The translations under genes were made by a program, and so were the position numbers. This document shows, piece by piece, positions 13,936 through 27,529 of a DNA stretch of 64,000 nucleotides; position 1 is the stretch's first letter; each line of letters starts with the position of its first letter. The DNA is from Dirofilaria immitis. Taxonomy: Eukaryota > Nematoda > Chromadorea > Rhabditida > Onchocercidae. The notes below the pieces were generated by a model. The model was not told the origin of the DNA and did no database searches. It worked only from the letters and a program-made list of their open reading frames with translations. Where the stretch lies: the NCBI GenBank assembly GCA_024305405.1, contig JAKNDB010000068.1:2604501-2668500 (forward strand), written 5' to 3'.

Positions 13936-14631
13936 ATCGAAAATGTTTGCTTATTGCTGTTATAATTTTTTTAAAGCAATTAAATATATTATTATTTAAA
14001 ATTCAACATATCATATCATATCATAGCTTAAACTTTTTTTTCCATTCCTTTTGACTAAAAATGATTCATAAATTTTTGTAATTTTGTTGTTCATTTCAAT
14101 TAGAAATAAAATAACTTAATGATTCATATATAAATATATTTCTTTTAAATGCATTAATTCAAATGAAATTTAAATTAAAATAAAACAAACAAATAGAAGT
14201 AAAATTATAAAAAAAAACAATTTTAATAAATGAAATTTGCTTTTGTTTATTTTTTTTATTATTTCTTCTTATTTCATTTCTTTCTTTTATTTCTTTTATT
14301 TATTTATTTATTTATTTATTATTCATTCATATATTCTTATTAATTTATTCAATTTTTACATTTGTTTTATTAAAAGAACAATAAACAAAAAAGTAAAAAA
14401 TGTTATTGTCTTATTATTTTAAAATATATACATATATACGATAATAATAATAATAAGATAGATAGATATAAACATATCTATCATATTCTTACGATTAAAC
14501 AAACAATCGAAATATTCATTATTCCTTTTAATTCAATCTTAATATTTTTGATCATTAGGTAAATGATTATCAAATGAAATCATACTGATTTGTTATTGAT
14601 AAGAAAGAAGCAAAAGATAAAACGAAAGAAA

Positions 14632-14692
14632 GAGAGAGGTAGATAGAAAGAGAGAGAGAGAGAGGAGAGAGGGAGAGAGAAAGAGAAAAAAA
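14632..14692. repeat. GA-rich microsatellite
   Basis: AGAG-type purine tract with few interruptions; its complement gives the Ser/Leu-rich minus-strand open frame at 14570-14767, which is not a gene. Confidence 0.9.
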
Positions 14693-15815
14693 ATAGAATT
14701 TTCCTATTTTTCTTACAATTCGATAGAACGATTTCAGTCTTAACGATGTAATATCATCTATCATCATAGAACATTCATTTCATTGTGATTTTTGATTTTG
14801 ATAATAATTCCTTTTTTTTCCTCCCCTCTCTCCTCATACTAATACTGATATTATTCCTCGTTTCTTTTTTTTGTTTTATTTCTAAAAAAGTTTTTGTTTG
14901 ATAAGAATTTAAAAAAAAAAAAAGCCTCACATACTCAATGTATCTAAGTTCAATTGATTAAATGATAATCAAAAGTTGAGCAAAATTAGATATATATATT
15001 TATATCACATATTATATTTGATGCTAAAATTCGATGAATGAAATGATAAAGGATGTGAAAGGACAAAATTAATAGAATAAGTTTTATCATTTAATCAATT
15101 AAATCGATACATTGATTGATTGCATTGATTGTTCGGCAAAAAAGTTATCAATGAATTGATAGAGGATGAGAAAGACTAATTTAAATGGAATATGCAAATT
15201 TAACTTTATCTTAGAAAAAAAATTGATAATTTTTTTTTCTATTTTACCGTATTTTCTCTTCTCTTTATTTTCCCATAATTTTCTAATTATTTATTGTTTA
15301 TTTATTTATTTTTTAAAAATTGTATTAATCAATGATTATGTTTAAAACTTATTTATGCTTTCTTTTTCAACTTATCAAAATATTACAATTTTAATTATCA
15401 AATTTTGCTATTAATAGTAATCATTTTGTAAGATATATTAGAGATTAATTAGGAAAAGTTTATTTGTATTTTAAATATGTAAATATGTAAAATATTTCCA
15501 TAACATATCAAATATACATTAAGCATTGATTAAAAATTTTTATCATTTTTCATGCTATTTTATATTAATGTAATTGGCCCAAAAAAAAAAAAGAAAATTT
15601 TTATATTTAATAATATTATTTGCTTCTATTTAAATTTAAAAATATTGCATTTAGTATTGAAATCGATTTTTGTATAATTTAAATGATAATTTTAAACATT
15701 TCGTAAAATTAAGTGATAATTTGTAGGTTTACATGTAAATATTGATTGAATTTTACTGATTAATTTATTGATTTTCTATAATTTGATTATATCGAATTAT
15801 AACGCTTAATTATCA

Positions 15816-15861
15816 TTTCTTACAGATTAATTAATCATCACATCTGCTATTCATCATCATA
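15816..15861 (+). promoter_or_regulatory. Putative SL trans-splice acceptor and 5' leader of the lectin gene
   Basis: 'tttcttacag' ends at 15825, and the leader of 36 nt after it runs to the ATG at 15862. No upstream coding exon was found, so in a nematode this is most easily read as a spliced-leader acceptor. A cis-spliced leader exon cannot be excluded. Confidence 0.5.
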
Positions 15862-18800
15862 ATGTATATGATATTTCTATTTTTATTATCAGCACTTTAT
15901 CTAATTGATAAAACGAGTGGAAACGAAAACGCTGAAGAAACGAAAGGAAATTTAGAAAGTTAATAATTATTTCTTCTTCGAAAATTATTAATTATAAGAG
16001 AGAGGAAGAGAGATAGAGCAAGGGATAGGGAGAGAAAGGTGTGGAGAAAAAGAAAGAGAGAAAGAAAAAATTGATCTATGAAGAATAATTGATTTAATCA
16101 TTTATTGATTGGTATTGATTTAAAAGATTAAAATTTTGTTCAATAACAATTACTTTTAATTTTATTTTTGGAATATGATAATTACTTTTCTTTTTCTTCT
16201 TATTTATGCTTGTATTTTTATTTGGTAATTATAGGAGGTAAACTATCATGCCATAATGGTTGGGTACCGTTTGCATCGATCGGATCAGCTAAATATACTC
16301 ATTGTTTAAAAGTATTAACAGTATTTCGAATGACTTGGCAACAAGCTGAAGAAAGTTGTCGCCAAGTTGGAAAAGATGGTCATTTAGTTTCAATACAAAC
16401 TCTCGAACAAATTGGATGGCTTACAGAAGCGGTTTCATATTTGTATTAATTAAAAATAGAAATTTGAGACATATTGGCAGCATCTATTTGCATAGGAATA
16501 GAAATTTAATAAAATTATTTTTTTAAATTTTAATTTCCAATTATGAAATTTTTCGATTTTTTGAAGAAAAAATACGATTACTCAAAATGATAAACTATAA
16601 TTCTATGAATAATTTTTATTTATTTTAATTTATTATTAATTAATTTAATTTTATTTCGCCATCGTGTTTACTTAATTGTTATTCAAATGTAATTAAAATA
16701 ATTTAAATATTTACTAATAAATATATTTACATTTGAAGATTGATACAGAAATGCAATCAAGAGGAAAAACATATTCGTTATTTCCAAAAAATTTTCCATG
16801 GTATGATTCAGGATGGTGGATTGGACTTGGCCAATTATGTCCTAATACTCAAATTAATCAGATGCCACCATTTAGGTTTAATTTCTGAAATAGCTACAAT
16901 TATATCTTTCGTTTTTATCGGCCTTATTTAACTTTTTGTTCAATTTATCGAACAAAACATATGGTAAATCAAAATATGCCAATAATTAATTATTTCCTTT
17001 TTGTCACATAAATTATAGAAATCATTATGTTTTTTTTGTATCATTACAGTATCCTTATATGTTCATACCATATGCATTTTGCATATTCATTTTATAAATA
17101 TACGTCAGTTACAATTAATCTTATACGTCAGAATATCTCGTGATACTATATTTAAAATGTTAAAAAACTTAGATTACTTATTGTTTAATTCTATCCTTTT
17201 GTTGTTAGGTATTACTGATAATGATATAATTTTATCAAAAGAATTTCGCTTTCCTCGTCCAATTCTTTGAAAATTTTTTCAAGTGAAATAATTAATTTCA
17301 AAATTTTGTTGAATAATAAATGATATTTTATTATAGATGGACCGATGGAACTTTGTTTGATAACGATAAGATAACAATTGGTGATGTGAGGCTTACTTTA
17401 CCAAAAACAAGCAAATGGGATAATCATTATTGTATTTTCTATGATTGTATGTTTTGAGAAAATTTAGTTCATTTTCGATATGCATAAACAATTATAGAGA
17501 AACTTAACGTACTGGGAATAATTTCAATAAAATAGATTTAGTACTTAGGAAATAAAGAATATTAAAAAAGACGTATAAGTTTTGTGTTATCATCATTGAT
17601 TAATGCTATCATTCATTAGATCAAAAATCAGTTACTGGAACTGTATCTAATAGAATGTTTAACGTATCAAGATGTTCTGATCGTCGAAGATTCATTTGTC
17701 AAATGCCTGCTTTTTCACAGGTAATTAATTAAATAAATATTTACTGAAATTTTCAAATGATAATAGTAATAGAATAATTTCAGCATTTTAACATTTTTTT
17801 TTATTGAATTTTAGGATCTGATTTCTGATGGTGGTGGTATAGTAGCGGAAGAAGAAGTAAAATTATGGAAAGCGAAAATAATGTACTTACCGAAGAATGT
17901 TAGACATTTTTTGCTATTTGCAATGCAAATTTTTTATATTTAATTATCAAAAGTTTAATTTCAATTCTTCTCATTTCCAATATTTTCAATGCTTTAAAAT
18001 GAAATCAAAAAATATGTAAAAATAAATAAATGAATAAGATTTTATATGCTTTTGCAATTATCATGATGGTATTTATGGAATAGCTAAGTTAAAAATTCAT
18101 TATTTTATTCATTGGAAACTATTTAGGATACTGTATGCTACCGTTTGCATGTTGAACAAGTATTGCAGTGTGAACATGTGAAAATAAGTAGACGAATGAG
18201 TTTTCATATGCTCTTGCAAATTATCGTATTAAAATCAAATTACAGTTCCATGTGGTAAGGATCCATTATTTTGTCCATTGAGAACCGGGGAAGGTACTGT
18301 ATGTTACCGTTTGCAAACCGAACCGTACTATTGGGAACAAGCTGCTGAAGAATGTGATGCAAAATATCAATCTGATCTTACTTCCATTCATTCGAAAGAG
18401 GAAGCTAATTTCATTTATGAAATGGTAAATTTAATTCTAATTATGTAGAAAATATAAATGTCTGTACTAAGTGATATTTTAAATAATTGATAATAATTGA
18501 TAACTAATTTAATTATTTTTTTATTTGATTGATAACTAATTTAATTATTTTTTTATTTGATTGATAACTAATTTAATTATTTTTTTATTCCATCAACAAT
18601 TTAATTTATTTGGAATCAGATTCAGGTATAAGAAAAAAATTATTAGTAAGAATGGATTGTATGTGATACTTATCTAAGAAATTTTGAAGGAAATAGAGAG
18701 ATACTTATTAATCGATATCAATTGATCAATAAAGCTTTATCAAAAAAACCTTATCATAAAATGAATGATTTGTTTAAAAATTGAGTTCTTGATTGATTCA

Positions 18801-20166
18801 TAGCACACATTTATGCTATCAACTGAAATGCTTAGTCTATAGAATATAATTGCATTCACATGCGGAAGGATCATCCTGAACATTCTTCTTGATAAATAAG
18901 ATTGGTTGCAAATGAATACTTAGATAATCTTGATAATTCAACTAAGATAATTTTTGATATGTCACATAATGATAAATTCAATTAAGATAATTTCAATATC
19001 TCTAATAATTAATGATTAAATTTAATTTTTTTCTTATCACATGATGATGAATTTAACTAAGATAATTTGATAAACTCTCTAATAATTATCGATAAATTTG
19101 ACTTATTTTTTGAGAGACAAAAAAAAATGAAGTAATTTTTAGGTACAACTACAACCATCTGTAAGTGGTGAAACAAAATATTGGATTGGATTGCATAGAA
19201 GAAATGCAAAAAGGTGATAACTTCTCTTTATCATACTTATCAATAATTCGAAAAGTTAAAATTTTCAAAATTAATAATCCAAGCAGACGACTGATTAATT
19301 TTAATTTAATTTTCCTATCGTTTTTTCCAATTTTGTTAAAGTAATCTTTTATTATTTTATTCTTTGAAAAAATTTGACTATTAATTAAAATTGAATTTAA
19401 ATCCATCATTCTCTCCTTTTTTTCTTATTAATTAAAATAAAAAATTTGAAATTAAATTTAAAAAAAATAAATTATAGTCAATATGAATGGTCTGATGGTT
19501 CATCATTTGATTATTTAATGGAACGAATTTCAAATGAAGATCCGGATGAAGAAAATGGTAATTGTGTTGCAATGCAATTCAATACTAGGCTGGTTTTTTT
19601 CTCTCTCTTTGAAAAAGCATTAATTCAATTATTTGCATAATTTACAGAAATATTTCAACTTTCTTTCATCGCTTTTTATTGCTTTTAATTTCTATTTTTT
19701 AAGGAAATAAAAAGAAAAGTTAAAATAAAATTTTTTTTGAAAATTTTAAATTTTAAAAAATTAAATTAAATATTTGTAAAATTGGGAAAAAAAGAAATTT
19801 ATATTATATTTTGTGAAATTAATTATTTCAGTACTAAATCACTTCAAAAACAACCAATTTATAATTTCTTTGGTATTCCAACAACACAAGGACCAAAAAA
19901 TCTTCCAGGTTGATAGTAATTTTTATTTTTTGAAATTTACCAAATTAAAATTTTTAATAATTAATCAAAATTAATTTATAGCATATTTTTGGACTCATCA
20001 ACGATGTGATAATCGACATTTAGCAATATGTCGTAAATTAGGCTTTGATTATCATGCCGTTTCGGAATTATCAGCAAAAGAAGTACGACGATTGAAAAAG
20101 CATAAAAATTGGAAATGTCCAAATGGATATAAATTATTCAGTACGTTTCATTCTCTCTTCTATCCT

Positions 20167-20200
<34 letters not shown>

Positions 20201-23200
20201 TCTATTTCTCTTCGTTTTTTAAGTGAAATTTTTTTCATTTATGAATGATTTGAATTTCATTATAATAAAATTTATTCATTTCTTCTATCAGCATATTTTT
20301 TGTCTTTTTTTTTAAAAAATATATTTTATTTATGAATCTATCAAAATTTACAAATTAACTATTTTGTAAATTAAATTTGAAAATAATTAATTCAAAATTT
20401 GAAATTAATTTTTTTATGAATTTCAATATTAGTACAGATTGATGATATAAATGATGAATTTCTAATCATTTAATTAATTTAACTTATATTTTTTACATAT
20501 CGATTATATATTAATACGAATTTCTAATAATAAATTAAATTACTGAATAAATAATTGACAAAAGTTAGTTAAAATTGCATGATTGATAAGGAAAAAACCG
20601 GAACTAATAATTGCAAATTGAAATAACTGATAATATAATTTAATGAAAATGATAAATATGATAAGAGATAAGTAATGGATAAGAATATTCGTCATAAATC
20701 ATGCAACAAACAGAACAAATAAATTATCTAATTGAGAATATTGAACAGATGTTTAGAAATTTTTAGAAAACATAGAAAGGAAATTAAAATAAAATTTTAA
20801 TTTGATTATAGGAGGAATGTGTTATAAAGTATACGGTACAAAAGGTAATGGTGCAACATTTAATGAAGCTATTCAACGTTGTAAAAATGAAAAGCTAATT
20901 TAGTTAGCTTAACTGATATTTATGAAAATGGTAAGTATAAAATTATTTTATAAAAATTAAATTCCTAAATCTAATAATTGAATAATTAAATTAAATAAAC
21001 GCATAGAATAATTAAAATACATTTTCATTTTATTACTATTTATCACAAATATTGATAAATTAATTGATTATTATCATTTAAAATTTGATTATTACTATAT
21101 TATTATAAGCCATAGCTATTTCATAGGCCATTTTATTACTATTTATCACAAATATTGATAAATTAATTGATTATTATCATTTAAAATTTGATTATTACTA
21201 TATTATTATACCATGCTATTATTTTCTGATTAATTTTTTTCGCAATATCACTTCTTTTTTATATTTGCTTAACAATTTTTTTGCTAAGCATATAAGGTAC
21301 TAAAAGTTATTGTGTTATTGTTTAGGACATCATATAAGCTAATAAAAGTTATTGTGTTATTGTTTAGGACATCATATAAGCTAATAAAAGTCATTGTGTT
21401 ATTGTTTAGGACATCATATAAGCTAATAAAAGTTATTGTATTATTTTTTAGAATATCTAATAACTTTAATTAATAAATATTGCATGCAATTCTTAGTTTT
21501 TATTTATCAAATTTTTTTTTGGCATAAGCATATTATATTGTACTTTTAACTCTAATAATTAATTACTAATTAACTTTTTAATTCTAGTAATTAAATTTAA
21601 TTATAGAAATAATTTGAAATATTTGGTAAACATTTTTTTGTTATTTTTAAGAAATCATCCATTATTTTAATAATTGATATATTTTAATTAATTACTTAAT
21701 TTTTAATTGATTACTTAATTATAACGATTTATTTTGATAGGATTTGCTGTATCAATGTTACGAAATTTACATAGTAATGCATGGATTGGTATGGATATGA
21801 CTGATGGACGAGTACGATGGTTAGATGGTGAGCCATTGAAATTAATACGATTTGGTCCAGATAATCGTGTAATTCGAATTGGTGGCGATCGGCATATTTT
21901 TCAAAATGTTGGTCAAGTTGGTTTTTCCAACGAGGTTAATGCAACTTAGCTTATAATTTATCAATTATCATTTGCTTAATAAAATATATAATACTTATTA
22001 GTGATATTTTAAATTATACGAATATAATATATGTTATAAATATATATATTTTAAATATTTAAATTATTATTTTTAATTAGTAATATTTTTAGGCTTGTGT
22101 TTCATTAGATGCTACTATTATGATCGGATATTGGGATATTATCTTCAATAAAACTAATAAGTTTCATTTCTTTTTAAATCTAATTCTATTCTAAGAATTA
22201 TCTTCTTGTAAAGGATATGGTAAATGATTAACTTAGATTAATTGATAGTTAAATTCAATCATACATTTTATCATTTTATAAATAAGCTTAGATTAATTGA
22301 TCGATAAATTCAATCATCCATTTTATTATTTTATAAATTTTAAAGTAAAATTGACTGAATGATAGTGGAAAGCAAAGTTTCGTAGATCCTGATTACTCTT
22401 TACCTGTGTCCTTGATCACTTGGCTCAAAATCAAGATAGATCTCATCCATACAAACTTTTCTTGTAAATGGGAAACTATTAATTAATAGTCTAAAAGATT
22501 AAATTAAACAGCTCATTCGATTATTTTTTCGTTCCAAATTAAACTTCTTAAAGGTATAACATTAGAATATTCAAGCATTGCTTTTTCTTAAATAATTTAA
22601 TGCGAAAGATAAATTAAGCACTTAAATTATATTTGTTTTGATTAAAAAATATCCTAATAATTCATACGAAAATTATTTATTCATTTATTTACATTTGTTT
22701 ACTTTCATAAACAACTCTTTTATTTATCAATTTGTAATTTAAATGAATTTTTTCAAGTTATTTTTTCAAATTCGAGATTTATTGATTAGTCAATATTTCA
22801 GATTATATTTTCCCCGGTGGTTCAACAAGAGCGGATAATAATTCAAGCCAATGTGATACATTGAAATTACCATATATTTGTGAAGCCTATGCAGGTCAAT
22901 GATGTTTTATTGATATGATATGATATGTGATATTAAAATCGAAATTTAATTCAAACTTTTTATATACAAAACGAATCGTTGAAAATTTTATACTTCGAAA
23001 GAAATTCATTGAAAATATTTTATCATTTCATTCATATGATATAGCGAATAATTTATTATTGTAAAATAATTATTTCAAATGAAACTTAACTTAATTTCTA
23101 ATGAAAAGCCAAAAAAGGAAATAGAAAATTTTTACATAATTAATTGATTATTTAAGTATTTTAGAATTAATTATTCGAATTCAGTATTTCGTCTTCAACA

Positions 23201-26200
23201 ATCAATAAAACAGTTCGTAGTTATCAGTTAACCAAAGCTTAAAATGACTCTCTAAAGCTGTTCCTCATTGAAAATCATAGTTCCCAATTAATCAATCAAT
23301 CAGTTAATTAATTAATGCTTCAGACGAATCAATAATTGCACATAGCTCCCAATTAAACAATTAATTAATGTTTCAGATGAATCAACTGATATAGTTCAGA
23401 AGAAAAGCGTATGTCATGAAATGGAAGATATTATGTATTGCTTCCTTCTCAATGATCTTAACAAGCATAGTTTGTTGCTAATAAATTATTTTAATTTTTT
23501 TTTTTGAAAAATTATAACATTCAATAAATTTCGATTAAAATGATTGTAAAATCGTGACAAAAATGAATGTTAATGTTCTTTACCGTAGATAATAAGACAT
23601 TACTGTAAAGATATTACCGTATTTTTGCATTTATTTATTTTTCAAAGATAAAATTGGAAAATTGATTAATAATATTTAAACTTCTTTTTTATTTTTAAAT
23701 TATTTAAGACATAACTCTATAAATTTTTCAATTATTATTTTATAATTAAAAATTATTATTTTATAATTACTTGCTAAGGAGCTGCATTTTGCTATAGATT
23801 GTAAAGGATTACTGTGGAGATTATTGTATTTTTGTATTTATTTATTTCTCAAAGATAAAATTTAGAAATTGATTAGTAATAATTAAACTTTCTTTTCTAA
23901 GCCTATAGATTTTTAAATTATTATTTTATAATTCCTATCTGATAAGGTGAAAGACTTAAACTCTAATTTAAATTTTGATAAATTTTTATGATCAATGATT
24001 AATTTTTCGAATTTTTAGTCAATGGCCGGTATACTTTTATGAATGCTTCGGAAATATGTGCTACATTACCAACAAAATATACAAATTATGGTAAAAATAT
24101 GGGCAACTTGCCCAAGTTGATAATATTTTTGAATGGCAATTTTAACAGCAATGGCGGTTGAAAATGATTATGATGAATTCTTCATGGGTATTCGTTTTCG
24201 AAAATCAATAGGGTATAATTTTTAAAGAAATTTTAAATAAAATTGTTAAAAAATCCTTTTCAATACAAACTTGTAGCTATCAATAAACTGCAATTTTAAC
24301 AATCTAAATAATTTAACAAATTATTGATTTAATAATAATTAATTCTTACTGGATTTATTGGATAGTAATTTATTATTATTATCATTATTAAAGTAAGCTA
24401 TCATAAATTATCAGTGAATTGTTAAAAATAATGATAAAAGAAATGATAATTAATTCTTAATAGATTTATTGGATAGTAATTTATTATTATTATTATTATT
24501 ATTATTAAAGTAAGCTATCATAAATTATCAGTGAATTGTTAAAAATAATGATAAAAGAATCATTGGTCAAATATCAATGTTTGAAAAGAATGTCTCAATA
24601 TTTATGAAATACAATAAAAATTTGTTAAATTATATTTATATATTTTAAAATTCTATCACTTAAATAATACAACGAAATAAATTCAAAAATTGATAATTTC
24701 ATTTAATATTTGATATTTAATTTAACAAAAATTCTTCCAACAAAATTAAGTAATAAATATTATTTATATTTTTTATGTATAATTTAATTTTTAATTAAAT
24801 AGATCATTTGGAATAAATAATAAATTTCAATTTTTAAGATAGAAAATTTTCAGATTTGAAAGATTAGATAAGCTACGATTACGTTTAGCACCTTGGGATA
24901 TTGATGAGCCAAATTTAAAAAATGGTGATTGTGTGGTATTGAAAATTGGCAAAAATGGTCCAACATGGTATATCGATGATTGTATGAAACGTAAACCGGT
25001 TGTTTGTCGTCTTTCCAACGGTAAAAGATTATTTTTAGATTGCATGTATTGTATTCTTGAAATTATTCTCGACGAAATCTTGCAGAAATGATAATTTTTA
25101 AAAAAATTATATTTGAAAAATTTTTCAAATAAATTTATAAATATTTTATGAAAATTTATGAAATTTAAGTACCAACTCGTCCTTCAATACTAATTTATGA
25201 TTGCTGAAGTAATGTTTAAATGTTTCTCGAGAATATTTTTGATGTAATTTTAGATTTTTATGAACTAAAAAATTAGAGAAACTTTTGAATAAGTTTATGA
25301 ATATTTCGATAAACATTTTAACAAATTATGAAATTTAAATATTTAACCCATCGATTAATGCTAATTTATGATAATTGAAGAAGTATTAAATGTTTTTGTC
25401 ATTCATATGGAAAAATTAATTCAAAATTTCAATTGATACGTCTAACTGTGATTCGCCCAATTTATCATATCATTCTATCACAGATTTCTCAATTTCAATT
25501 CAGATTCTTTTTTTTTTCGATTATCACTCAATTTTCATGTATCGTTAGTGTCAGATTCTATTTTAGAAGAACCAATGGCTATGATACCACAAACAGTACG
25601 TTGTCCAGATGGTAAAGAAGATTGGATTCTTGGTGAAACACATTGTTATTATTTAATCAGTAATACATCAATGTTCAGTTCAGGTTTTAAGGCAGATCAT
25701 GATTGTTTCAAGGTAAATGATAATTAATTAACTAATTAAGCCTTAATTAATCTTTAGTTATATAATGGAAATTAAATATAATATATAAATAGAATTTTTG
25801 CAAAAAAATAATTCCTTTTAGATATAACTTTCTGTTGAAATTATCCAAATTCTATTTATTTTAAAAAATTTGAAAATTTAACTAATCAAAATAATTATTA
25901 ATCCAATTATACATATATAGGAATTCATAATTGGAAATGAATTATATCAATGGTATTTTGAATATTTAAAATTTATCATTTTATACAAATTTCATACAAT
26001 CCTAATAACTATATAAATAAATTATGTGGCTTTAACTGGCAAAATTACTTCACCAGCTTGCGCCCCAGCTTTAAATGGTGCCTGAGGATCATCTTCTTCA
26101 TCCGGTACTTCTGCCCATTGGATCACAAATTTATCCTCTCTTGGTGGTCCTTCTAGGCGAACTATTGTCAATTCTGTTTGTTCATCTTTCGATACAAAAC

Positions 26201-27480
26201 CATATACTGGTGAAACACGATAATGATCATTATTGGTTGATTTCACCTAAAAAAAAAAAAAATTTCAAATTACAACAACACTCATCTATGATCTATGAAT
26301 CGTTCTTCTGATCTTCTTCCAAATAAATATTTATCAATCATAAAAAAATCCATTCATTAATATTTACTTTTTCTTTTTCAAAATAAACAAAATTAATTCA
26401 AAAAAATATAAATTTCGAAATTTATCGAAAAAATAAATAAATAAATAAATAACAAAAAAAAAACATAAACAAACTTTAAAGCTTAATCTACTTTCGCTTT
26501 GATTGATAACATTGACGATAGTATCACTTCCGGTAGCTTTAAATGTTACCTCGGGTGGATCGATATTTAGCGCCATATTAAATCAATACAATATAAGTAT
26601 ATATATATATCGTATCAGTTTCAGTAAACGAATTAAAAATGATAAATTAGAAATGCGACTAAACCGTACGATATATTTGAGAAATTTTCTAAAATGAATT
26701 CTTTTATTAAAATAGAATAATTTAAATACTTCTGTACTTAAATTCAAATACATATATATGTATATATTTAAATATATTAATTTGTATAAATCTTTCATAA
26801 AATTTTACCTTTTATTAAAATTATGAAAATTATTAATTTGTATCATTTTAAAAGTAATATTACTTTGCAGTTTTTAATTATTATTAATTTCTGATTGACA
26901 TTTCCAAAAATTGTCATAGCATTATCATCCATTCAATTAGTTATCAATAAGTTTTAATTATTATTTTCAAATAATCTATTATAATCAGCCTATTGTTTAT
27001 CAATTATTATTTATCATTAAAGATAATAGATATAATCGATAAGCTAAGATAGAGATTTGAATGAACTAATGATAAATGATATGAATTTTAAAAAGATAAA
27101 CTAATTTAAAAAATTATTAATTTTTCGAAGAGAAGAATTAATTAAAGAAAATTAAATTACTTCTTAAAGAGTATAGATAGATAGTTTTGCATTAATTCAT
27201 TCAAATCCATATATCTCAGCTTATTAATTTTCATGATTTTCAATTCCAATAAGTTATTTATTATTTAATTTATAAATTTTAATTACGAATTAATTTTAGT
27301 ATTTCAATGCAAGTTTGGCTAGTTTTGTAACGGAAAAAGATTTGGAATTATTCAAAAGTCATATATTGCACAATGAATTATCCGTATCAAATGCTTTAAT
27401 TGGACTTATTCGACAACAACATGGTAGGGTAGCCTAGCATTGTTTTCAAATTTCAAAAATAATAAACAATTATGTTAATG

Positions 27481-27529
<49 letters not shown>

